The notes beneath the pieces were generated by a model that saw only the letters and a list, made by a program, of their open reading frames with translations, ran no database searches and was not told where the DNA came from. From positions 4,241,739 to 4,298,795 of the forward strand of contig NW_006917093.1 in assembly GCF_000516985.1 (NCBI RefSeq): DNA of 57,057 bases. The letters are read 5' to 3'. Made by a program: the position numbers and the translations under genes. Positions 30,144 to 39,261 of the stretch are shown in pieces. The DNA is from Pestalotiopsis fici W106-1. Lineage: Eukaryota > Ascomycota > Sordariomycetes > Amphisphaeriales > Sporocadaceae. Positions within the stretch are counted from its first letter, which is position 1, and each line of letters opens with the position of its first letter.

Positions 30144-32126
30144 CTATGAAGCACCTCTAAATGACCTAAAGCGTGAAGGGACACTACTCTCACTTGAAGA
30201 CAACCCAGATCTGTTCCTTTGCATACGGTTAGTACTCGAGGAAGAAGTGGAGCTCGACGTAATGGGAGTACGAGGGGATGACAGAGCCGGGTTCATTGGC
30301 CGCTTTGTGCCGGGGGTACTCGTAGTAGTCGCGACGTCTGCCGCCGGCCTGGGGCGTCGCGGAGTGCTGGTCTTGGGATCGCGCGACCTGTGGACCTTTT
30401 GCGCCTGTTCCAGCGTCGGCCGGGTCAGGCGCTGGTAGTCGCTCCTGAGCGGGCTGAGCAGATTCAGCATGACGACGCGGCCCGACTGCTCAAAGCAGGT
30501 GCGGAGGACCTTTCCGAGCGAGTGGTTCGGCGTCGGTCGGTGGCCGCCTCCGAGCTGCTGCAGAGTCGTGATGAGATCGGTGAGCGACGAGTTGATGTCG
30601 ACGCCCTCCTTCTTTTGCACCGGGCTGGCCGTGTCGGCAATTTTCTCCGAGCCGGCGAGATCGCAAATGTGGACGCAGCCTTCTACCGACTTGGAGCTTC
30701 CGTCGACCGTCCGGCGGTGGATACGCAGGCTGAAAATCATGTGTGATCGTGACGACTTGTCGTGAACGGCTGTGCTGCCCACGCGACGCTTGGCGAGCAC
30801 ACGTGCAAGAAGCTTCATGGCCTCTTCATAGCTCCGGATCTGGACTGAAGGTTGCTGGACATCGCGGCCAAGCGCCACCTTTGCAGGCTGATTCGACACC
30901 ATGTCTCTGGCCTCATCCAAGTAGACCTCCGTAGCCGATAGTCCGAATGTGAATTCCCAGCGGTGCCGGTCTTCTTGGGCGTGTCGGAAAGCCATGGCCA
31001 GCGTCTGAGGCAGGACGCCATCATTGACATCATCCGGCGTATCTCCTCCACTAATGGCCGAGAGCGTGTGCGTCTTGCCGGTTCCCGAGGGTCCGTAGGC
31101 AAAGATGGCACACTGGGAGCCGCTCAGGCCCGAGCTTACGAGAAACTCGAGCTCCTCAAAGACATCGCCATTAGTGGCCTCGGGCCCAAAGATGCGCTCT
31201 AGCGACTGTTCACGAACGACTGTGCGAGTTCCAGTGGCGCTGGCCTGCTCCTCCGAGATGCGGAATTGTCCCCAATTGGCAGAGAACTCGCCCGGAAGTC
31301 GTTCGCCAAAGTCCTGTTCATCGTCAGGGCTGTCGCCTCTCATCATGGGCCGAATCCTTGCAATCACACGAATCTTGCCCTGATAGTCCTGCAGCTTTTC
31401 AAACTGCCGACGGTTGGCGGCCCGCTCCTGCTCGAGATGGTCGCGGAGCTTTCGGAACTCTGCCTCGAGCTTCTCGTATCCTTCCCTGCTTTGACTAATG
31501 TTCTCGTCTCTCTCCTCGAGTGTCTCCCGCAGACTCGTCAACTCCTTCTTTTGCATCTCTATCCTATTCCTTGCCGTCTGCAAATCACCCCAAGCCGCTT
31601 CGAGCTGCTTGGATGAATCATCGAATGCCTCTCGTTGCGTTATCCGCTCCCGAAGCGACTTTACAATTTCCGCTGCGCTTTGGTCGGCCTTTCTCTCTAT
31701 CGTGTCTTGCAACTCCTGGTCGCTGTCGGCCGTCCAGTCTGTAGTGCTTTGGGTTGAAGAATCATTATCATGAGCGTCGTGATGATACACACTCGGAGCG
31801 CTCAATTTCGCCATGAACTCTTGGTGCTGCTTTTCCATGATGTCCTGCATCGCATCCAACTTGGCATGTATCGTTGCGAATTCAGAGTCTTCCTGGACTT
31901 CGTATCCTTCTGCATGTTGAATGGTCCGCGGACTGATCTGTGGAGAGTCAAAGTCCCCATGGGACCGAGGGCTAAACATGTTTTCAGGACCTGTCAAAGT
32001 GGTTAGATCGACAGGAATTCGGTCAAAGTCGATGCTTTCAGGGCCTGTAAGAGAAGTTAGATCGGAAGGAACTGGATCGAAGTCACCAATAATATGACTG
32101 TATCTGCGGTTGTCCGAGTCAGACAT
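30144..32126 (-). CDS. kinesin-14-like C-terminal motor protein (divergent)
   Basis: An intronless frame of 660 aa. The N-terminus has two 18-residue tandem repeats (15-32 and 33-50, 12 identities). A coiled coil (about 135-245) follows, then the kinesin-14 neck LQDYQGKIRVIARIRP and a motor domain (250-565). ATPase elements are present: GPSGTGKT (345-352), SSRSH (458-462) and DLAGSE (489-494). Conserved microtubule-facing segments are altered: the usual YRNSKLT-type motif reads PNHSLGK. A Ser/Thr/Arg-rich tail of about 90 residues follows the motor. Kinesin-14 motors move to microtubule minus ends in the spindle. This one looks like a fast-evolving paralogue rather than the core Kar3/KlpA protein. 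A TATAAAAGGG box lies 195 bp upstream. Confidence 0.88.
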   Translation of the reverse strand: MSDSDNRRYSHIIGDFDPVPSDLTSLTGPESIDFDRIPVDLTTLTGPENMFSPRSHGDFDSPQISPRTIQHAEGYEVQEDSEFATIHAKLDAMQDIMEKQHQEFMAKLSAPSVYHHDAHDNDSSTQSTTDWTADSDQELQDTIERKADQSAAEIVKSLRERITQREAFDDSSKQLEAAWGDLQTARNRIEMQKKELTSLRETLEERDENISQSREGYEKLEAEFRKLRDHLEQERAANRRQFEKLQDYQGKIRVIARIRPMMRGDSPDDEQDFGERLPGEFSANWGQFRISEEQASATGTRTVVREQSLERIFGPEATNGDVFEELEFLVSSGLSGSQCAIFAYGPSGTGKTHTLSAISGGDTPDDVNDGVLPQTLAMAFRHAQEDRHRWEFTFGLSATEVYLDEARDMVSNQPAKVALGRDVQQPSVQIRSYEEAMKLLARVLAKRRVGSTAVHDKSSRSHMIFSLRIHRRTVDGSSKSVEGCVHICDLAGSEKIADTASPVQKKEGVDINSSLTDLITTLQQLGGGHRPTPNHSLGKVLRTCFEQSGRVVMLNLLSPLRSDYQRLTRPTLEQAQKVHRSRDPKTSTPRRPRPAADVATTTSTPGTKRPMNPALSSPRTPITSSSTSSSSTNRMQRNRSGLSSSESSVPSRFRSFRGAS

Positions 32127-33662
32127 GATGAAAATAGTATCAAGATAAGGGTTGAGTGCTTACCAAATTGGCTGTTCTTTTGGGATTTGCATCAACTAAA
32201 ATGGTGTTGAGATACCTTGGAGTTCTGCTGATTGCTTTGGCTGAGGTTCGAGGGTTCCAAGATACTGCTGATGCCTGTAATTTCCGTTGATTTAAAATGG
32301 CCAAGTGGAGAGAAGTGAAAACCCTTTTATAGACCAGAGACAGGCATACAAGGAAGTAAATGATCAATGAGTATTGTTTCTTTCAGACGAAGCGATTGTT
32401 TTCACAAGTCTTTGCTCTGGGGCAAGAGCCGACAAGGGGGAACAATGCCATGCTCGGATTTGCAAGAAAAAATTTGGCAATACAAAGCCATGTTCAGAGT
32501 GTCCGGGTCTAATAAAATATTGTGCAAGGCCGCCAAGGAAGAGAGAGATAATAACTTGTAGAGCTCTGCCATAGATTGGCAGCTGGTTAAAGTTTTGTAT
32601 ATCCGCCCAGGAATCATACTGAAGTTGAGGCTCTCCTGGCAAACGTTGAAATGGCCTAGCACTACGCCAATATTTCTAAGAAGTGTCCCTCGAGATGAGT
32701 CTGAGCATTGATTTTTTGGGAGTCACGAAATATGCACAACAAGTAAGAATCTTCTCATTGACGCGACATGTCAGATCAACATGATCCGTCTTTAACCTGT
32801 TCAAAGCCCAGCCAAGAATGCAGCCAGTCGTCAAGAAACGGTCGTTGAATTGACGGATGCAATGTTCAACACGTCGTAATATGCTGCAGTCAATATATAG
32901 AAATGATCAAGCGACTCCTACTATATGCCCAATTGTATGAAAAGTGGCTCTGAATTATTAGATGGCTCGGAAACCGAAGGAACTATCCGAGTAGGTTCGA
33001 TAAAATAGTGGATAAAGCCGTGTTCAAGTATTGGTAGTCGCGAAACCGGCTTCAACATTTATAGTCGTGTCATGAGATAAAATTCAACTGAAAGAGTCAC
33101 ATTTCAATAGCCGTCCTCGGGTTGCAGTCTCACCTCGGACGCATGATAATATGACGAGGCTTCGGGTATACCTACCTAATCGAGAGTATTATAGAACGAA
33201 TTTCAGGGTCCGACTCACCAATTTATAGGATCCTTGCTACGTCGCGCAGCCAATCGTCTTTTCAGAGTTGTCAGATAAGCTCAGATAGGGTAAGTGTGTG
33301 TCACCTGCAGAAGAAGCATCTCCTAGCGCGTCGCCCCGGACCGGCGTAGGCGCAACGTAAACCTTTGCGGAGATTAACCAGCCGCCGTCGGTTTTCCCGT
33401 CTCTCCAGGAAAGCCCCAGGAGTCGCTGTACGGAAGGGCGTTGATGACATATCCACGGTAAACGAGTCATGTCTTTTCATTGGAGCCCACCTCTGACTCT
33501 TATCAATCGGCGGTATATCATCGAATCTCTAGATCGTTCGGCCTCAAGAAAGTTTGATATAAAACGATTTTGTTCTGGCGTACACACTTTTGTTAGTTAT
33601 TATTAGATTATTCTTGATTTATTGTTGACCTTTTGTCCAACTTTTACAAGTAAAACAGAAAA
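32127..33662. other. 1.5-kb divergent intergenic region
   Basis: Contains promoters for the kinesin (-) and PaiB-like (+) genes. Short frames only; those near 32140-32367 lack an ATG. No repeat or RNA gene was recognised. Confidence 0.5.
32321..32330 (-). promoter_or_regulatory. TATA box upstream of the kinesin gene
   Basis: Reads TATAAAAGGG on the minus strand, 195 bp before the kinesin ATG. A strong TATA is more usual for regulated than for constitutive fungal genes. Confidence 0.45.
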
Positions 33663-34504
33663 ATGCAAATCACCAAAGCCCATGCCGAGACGAGCGTCTC
33701 CGCTCTGAGACAATTGGTGCGCGACCACCCCCTCGGGGTCCTCACGACTGCAATCCCGTCCTCGCAACATGCATTTATTCAATCATCACATATCCCCTGG
33801 ATTCTCGATGTCGAAGATGATTCTTCAGAGACCGAGCTAGGCGTCCTCCGTGGCCATTTGGCTCGGGGAAACCCTCAAAGCAAGGCCATGATTGAGTCGC
33901 TCTCGGCGCCGGACCGCAAGGAAACAGAGGTCAATAAGCTGGAGCAGGAAGTCTTGGTTCTTTTCACCAGTCAAGTCCACTCATACCTGACACCGAAGGT
34001 CCGTCATCATGAAGAAGCGAGCATAGAATCATGCTGACCCGGTGCCCCAAACAGTTCTACACCGAGACCAAGCCGTCCACTGGCAAGGTTGTCCCGACTT
34101 GGGATTATACCGCCGTGCAGGCATATGGAAAAGCCACCATTTATCACGACAAGTCCGAGGAGGCGTCGAGCTTCCTGTCCAAGCAGATTGACGACATATC
34201 GCTCTTCATGGAGAGAAATGTGGCCGGTCACACTTCCGAAGGCGATAGACCGAAGCCATGGCGGGTATCCGACGCACCTGACAGCTACGTTGAGATTCTC
34301 AAAAAGGCCATCATTGGTATCGAGATCAAGATCGAGAGGCTGGAGGGCGTGGTCAAGATGAGCCAGGACAAGGGAGAGGGAGACCGTCTGGGTGTCATCC
34401 AGGGCTTCAAGGACATGGGTACTCAGCTGGGTCATGATATGGCGGAACAGGTGACGAAGCGCCATGAAATAAAAAAGGCCAGCAAGGCCAATGCCGCTGC
34501 TTAG
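33663..34504 (+). CDS. PaiB-type FMN-binding split-barrel protein
   Basis: Exons 33663-33998 and 34055-34504, with a 56-nt intron (weak donor GTCCGT, CTGAC branch, ACAG acceptor) joining SYLTPK to FYTETK; 261 aa. Recognisable family segments are HPLGVLTTAIPSSQHAFIQSSHIPWILD, LRGHLARGNPQ, VLVLFTSQVHSYLTPK, and VPTWDYTAVQAYGKA. These define the PaiB/FMN_bind_2 family, named for a Bacillus repressor of sporulation and protease genes; fungal members probably bind flavin and have no proven role. The gene is convergent with the GFA-domain gene (278 bp between stops). The frame reads past the donor to an early stop unless the intron is removed, so splicing is needed. Confidence 0.88.
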
Positions 34505-34782
34505 ATGGAATACGTCTTAGGGGATAAGATGGCTCCCAAAATATAAATTTTCAAATCCCGATCAATGCGCGCCTATTAGGAGGGACAAAAAGAAAAGAAC
34601 AAACATCCTTGAATACAGCGACAAGTACCGCGGAGCCTTCGACTTGTCTTTTTATATGCTTGCTCATCATGTCCATCACGGCATGTCGTCGAGTAGTAAG
34701 CTGTACGAGAGAAAGAACTGGTCAGTGATTGATCACCTTCATCACCAAGCCTTTTTGGGTGATCTATGCTGTATGGCTTGAC

Positions 34783-35413
34783 TCACCTGCTACTATCCAG
34801 GCCGTCCCATTTTGGCTTGCCGTCTGGTATATCCACTACCCGAGCCGAGTAAAAGATATGGCACCTAGACATGATGCTTAGCAGGAAAGATCGGCCATGT
34901 AAACTCTGGAACAGGCACCTACTGTGGATAAAATAAATCTCTCGCCGCCTTGTCATTGAACTTGAGAAGAGTTGGAAAGAGTAACACCATCCGTCTGCCC
35001 TCGTCCATGATGGGTGAGCGGCAATGTGCACAGCTCACTTTGCAAGGCAGGTCGTGGCCGAGTGTACATTCTCCCGAGTGGTAAAAGACTAAGTTTTGGG
35101 TACCATTTTCAAAGACCATGTCGTCCTTGTTGAATATGGCAGCCCACTGAAACGGTGCGCCTGTTATGAGATTTAGTCATGTGCCCGAGACAAAAAGACT
35201 GCAGACAAATTCCTTACCGTGGAGCACTTGACAACCTCGACAGTGACAGAACTTGGAGCTGAGTGGCTTGTCACTCTTGAGCCAGTATCTCACTCTGCCA
35301 CATTGACATTTACCCTCGAGTTTCTTCTCAAAAGCGGCCTCGCCCTCTGTAGAATAGGCATAGGGCGGTCGCCGGTCCCAAGTTTGAGCGACGTGTCCAT
35401 CAGAGGCAGCCAT
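34783..35413 (-). CDS. GFA-domain (CENP-V/GFA fold) zinc protein
   Basis: Three exons: 35413-35218, 35160-34923 and 34864-34783; introns 57 and 58 nt; 171 aa. The GFA signature is complete: KCQCG (Cys36, 38), FCHCRGC (Cys56, 58, 61), SCAHC (Cys109, 112), with the closing CHIFYSARVVDIPDG restored by the second splice. Family members bind two zincs and resemble glutathione-dependent formaldehyde-activating enzymes, but most fungal members have no known substrate. The start chosen is ATG 35413 (MAASDGHVAQ). A second in-frame ATG at 35548 would add 45 residues rich in Arg, Lys and His with an HRHFST segment like a mitochondrial targeting peptide, so two isoforms are possible. Confidence 0.88.
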
Positions 35414-36743
35414 GATGATATTATTCGCAATGGGCACAGATGGATATCCTGCTATTTTGTTGTATTTTGTTTGCGTAGAAAAGTGACGATGATATTGTTC
35501 TTGTCGTTGTATCAAAGTTACAATGGCTTTTGTGTTTCGCATCTGCATACAAGTATGACGTAGTGCGCTAGCGTAGGCTGTTTGCAGTTGTACTCCTGGA
35601 CCTGATGCCCTAGAGAAGCGCTAAACGAGCGAAATGCCTTCATACTGATGTAATCGTAATCAATCAATGAGATGCTGGTAAATATTGTAGAATGATATCG
35701 AGGTGTTCAGCCGTGGACGTGGATAACATACGGTCGAATACCGGAAGGTCTCTATCCTATTAGTGACTTTGCAACCCATAAACGGTTCTAATGACGGCTC
35801 ATCGAGGGACAATTTCGGCGCCATCGAGGAGGGCGCGTGCTATGGAATCTAAAACGAAACTCACCCCCAACTAGCAATCGCTGCCATGATGGTATGATAA
35901 CACTGGACTGCACCACGGTTCAATGTACAATCTAAAGAAGAGCACATGTTACTGTGGAATCCTCGAGTATAGGATGGATTGACATTCAATCAGATCACGT
36001 GCATAAATATGGGATGCATTCCATCTGCTCACCTAGACCCGCCGCCACCTAAAGATTAACGCCAAGAGCTGCAATTTACGTATATGAAAACTACATACCC
36101 ACTGTCAAGACTGCCGAAACAGTTTCGACTTGCACTCAACTCCTACCACACACTCTTTTTGTCTGTCCAGTGAGCAAAACGCACCAAGCTGGCCTCTCCC
36201 CGACTCCCCGCCATGCAACCCCCCGCCAACTCTTGTCTGTTCTCCGTCTCTCTATCCCACTTGATGCGCGTGTGGTGCAAGCCCATAATTTTTGGCCTGG
36301 ACTCTGCGGGTTTCTTTACCTACAGGCGACCAGGATCAATAAGAGAAACGGCCAATAAGCCGAGGTGGCCAATCACGAGCATTCCAACCCCGGAAACAGC
36401 ATGATGACAAAGCGGGTACCCGTCAAAACACCACCTCTACTATGACGATCCTTTCCCTGGCCAAGACAGTTAGCAATGCCAAGATGCATATAGCAACTTC
36501 AGAAAAATGGGCAACTAGGTTGATATTTGCGAGACGTGCATTATTGCCCATTTTCCTGCCGTTACAAGACCCCTCTTGATCCCCGCCCGCTCATGGCGGT
36601 GCGTACTGTAGGTAGGGGTGTTGATATTGCCTCGAGTATAAAAGCTCGCAAATGCGCAAGGAAGAATTCCCCCCGGCTCAGGGTTCACAAAGTTATGTAA
36701 CTCACATCTACTAGAGTCTCAATAAGGAAATAAGGAAGAAAAT
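35414..36743. other. 1.3-kb divergent intergenic region
   Basis: Between the GFA-domain gene (-) and an SDR (+). Apart from the SDR's TATA box at 36637 and the possible N-terminal extension of the GFA gene (to 35548), no feature was recognised. Confidence 0.5.
36637..36643 (+). promoter_or_regulatory. TATA box of the SDR gene
   Basis: TATAAAA 107 bp upstream of the ATG at 36744, the typical distance for a regulated fungal promoter. Confidence 0.5.
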
Positions 36744-37618
36744 ATGACCAAAGCAGAATCCCTCTCGCTAGAGGGCAAGGTGGCCATCGTGACGGGCGCG
36801 GGCCGCGACTCGGGCATCGGCGCCGCCATTGTCACGGCGCTGGCCCGCAACGGCGCCAAGGTGGCCATCAACTACATGAGCGACTCGACGGGGCCCCAGG
36901 CACAAGCCATTGCCGACCGCCTCGCGGCCCAGGTTGGCGCCCGCTGCGCCGTGCCGATTCAGCAAAACGTCGAGACCGAGGAGGGCGCCCAGGCCTTGGT
37001 CCAAAAGACCCTCGCCGCGTTTGGCGTCGACCACATTGACATTCTCGTCAATAATGCTGGCTGTAATCTGCCTGGATCCACTGCCGACACGCCACTGGAG
37101 AATATCCACGCGCAATTCAACAAGAATATGTTTACCGCCATCTACATGGTGCGCGCTGCCTTGCCACACATTCCCCGGGGCGGTCGCATCATCAATATTA
37201 GCACCATTTGCACAAAGTTCTACATTGAGGGATTGAACTTTTACAGCGCAGCCAAGGCGGCTCTAGACTCGTTGACACACTCGTGGGCTGCAGAGGTAAT
37301 ACACGCATCCCCTTTGATTCTTTCCCATGTATCTTGGGGCACGTTATTAACATTGGCTCTTAGTTTGGGCGCAAATATGGTATTACCGTCAACAGCATTG
37401 CACCTGGTCCGGTCGATACAGATGAGTCCAGAAAGTTTGCTCGGGACAACCCCAATGGGCACAGAGCGATGCAGGCCATAGTTGATGTGACGAGGGCAGC
37501 AGACAGAATGGGCCATGTTGAAGATGTTGCGGATGCAGTCTTGTTGTTTGTCCAGGAAAAGAGCCGTTGGATCACGGGTCAATTCATTGATACAAGTGGT
37601 GGAATCACCGGGCATTGA
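36744..37618 (+). CDS. short-chain dehydrogenase/reductase (FabG-like classical SDR)
   Basis: Exons 36744-37295 and 37364-37618 with a 68-nt intron (GTAATA...CTTAG); 268 aa. The cofactor motif TGAGRDSGIG (17-26) has two residues more than the classical TGxxxGIG loop. NNAGCN and ISTIC strands are present, and the catalytic YSAAK is at 167-171. Exon 2 supplies the conserved GITVNSIAPGPVDTD loop and the WITGQFIDTSGG end, so the splice is secure. It is related to 3-oxoacyl-ACP/versicolorin-type reductases, probably NADPH-dependent, cytosolic, substrate unknown. The first exon is much richer in GC third positions than the second. It has a TATA box and stands apart from the other SDRs. Confidence 0.9.
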
Positions 37619-37822
37619 TTTGGAATCAGGGTTTTTTTTTTTTTGGACATAACCAGAATCATCAATATACAAGCTGCGCCAGCAGATCTAGACAACCCCA
37701 GTCAACTATTCATGACGCCACACTAAGCGAACCATGTACACTTTCGAGCAAAGACCTGAGAGGCCTAACGGGCTCTCTTGGCGAGGAGGCACATGGAAAA
37801 GAACCTGAACCTAGGTAGATAC

Positions 37823-38266
37823 TTACCAGAGTTTTGCGCCTCCCTCCTCTGTATCCTCATCTTCCTCATCATCTATATTGCTCTGCGACTGCGACGGCAA
37901 ATCCTTCTCCAATGTGTTCTTTACCTCGGTGTTGCTAATATTCTGCTCGGAAGTTATGTTGGTGACTGGGCCATCGGTCGGGAGCAAGGAATACCAGAGG
38001 GCATCTCCTAATTGTCCCCAATCCGCCGCCACCAACGCTTCTCTTCGGACCTCATCATCCCATGCACTTGTTGGTAGTGCTCGTTCTAGCTCCGGACTTT
38101 CAGCATGTAACTCGCGGACTGATAGGTCGAGAATGTTGAAATCGCAATGGATGCAGTCCCGCTGGTACCAGCTCGTCAAGTCCATCCTCTTGGTTGTGTC
38201 TTCAGCAGCTTCTACGGATTCCACGCTTGTATGTGGACATCTGTAAAAGCAAGAAAGCCAATCCAT
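37823..38266 (-). CDS. unidentified acidic protein, exon limits uncertain
   Basis: An ATG-started frame of 147 codons with protein-like composition (DLTSWYQRDCIHCDFNILDL, WDDEVRREALVAADWGQLGD) and a Glu/Asp-rich end (DDEEDEDTEEGG). Two features suggest it is an internal exon of a longer gene. The sequence right after its first codons contains a pyrimidine-rich TTTTACAG acceptor (exon would begin at 38240), and its stop codon lies inside a perfect GTAAGT donor (exon would end at 37827). A downstream acceptor would allow a short second exon ending in GSLSVAS. I do not recognise the family. It lies 3' to 3' with the SDR. Confidence 0.45.
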   Translation of the reverse strand: MDWLSCFYRCPHTSVESVEAAEDTTKRMDLTSWYQRDCIHCDFNILDLSVRELHAESPELERALPTSAWDDEVRREALVAADWGQLGDALWYSLLPTDGPVTNITSEQNISNTEVKNTLEKDLPSQSQSNIDDEEDEDTEEGGAKLW

Positions 38267-39261
38267 ACTCTACTGTGAGCAAATTTGAACTCAACTATGG
38301 AGTACGGCAATGATATCGAAACTTGGCCACGCTCTTTTGTGTTACTATTTTTATTCTTGTGCAGGTAAGGACGACGAGACGCTTCTGCTTGCGTCGTGAC
38401 CTTCTCGTAGGTAATGAGGTTATAGCGGGATTTGTTGAATTGCTAAACCCGGCGTGGTTTGAGCTTTTCATATCCTCCAATGGGAGAGGAAAAACAATGA
38501 GAGAAGGAAAAAGAAACAGTGTGGGAGTCAAAGAAATATGAGGAGAGAAGTTCATTGTCGCGCGTCGTCTCATTTCAAAGCCACCGAGACAATGACCTTG
38601 ATGAATCAAACTGAGACAAAGCCTTAGTTTACTTGGCTCAAATTTTGCTCAATAGCACGGAGCAGGAAAGGTGCTGTGAAGAACTTGTCGTGGTGGTTTA
38701 TGGATTACATCACGATGTCTGGGTGATAACTAAACCTCAGAGGCCGCCGGTTCAGTTTGAAGGATTTATTTGCAATTATGTGGAATTATTAGAGGGCCTG
38801 CAACCTCGATGCTTATCGTCTCTGCAACCTCGATCTAGAAGGGTGTATGGTTGCCGATGGTGGTGTTTTTGAAGCCCGGCCAAGGTATTAGACATCATTG
38901 ACGCTATCAGATGCCTGGCCATGAGTAATAATAGTATAATGTACAAGAAAAAGTCCAGAACTAGAAGAAACCATGCAAGGTCACCTGTCGCACTTCGCGA
39001 AACTTCACGATTTTTTTCAGAGCGACGTTGAATCAAACCAAGAAAAGCGTCGAGGCCGTAAGAAAAGACCCTTTCAAATGAAGCAAAGAAACTCCCCATC
39101 CAGTGCACGGATAACTATAGAGGGAACCGCGCGGACCGTATTGTATATATGCAAAGACTTCTTGAATTTCGAGCGGCAAGTGAGTTGAGTGCCAACTCTG
39201 GCGTCGATAACGAGAGAGGATTAAGGGACCATAGAGATGCGACACCGTGCAGGAGATTTGA
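38267..39261. other. intergenic region between the unidentified ORF and the zinc-knuckle gene
   Basis: Contains a minus-strand frame (38295-38609) with a Lys/Arg-rich end that might be an upstream exon of the unidentified gene, but its phase does not match the obvious acceptor. Otherwise it shows only 3'UTR-like sequence. Confidence 0.4.

Noticed and set aside
38295..38609. Upstream exon for the acidic unidentified ORF
   Set aside because: The frame contains suitable ATGs, but the only donor (GTAACA) leaves a phase that does not fit the TTTTACAG acceptor.
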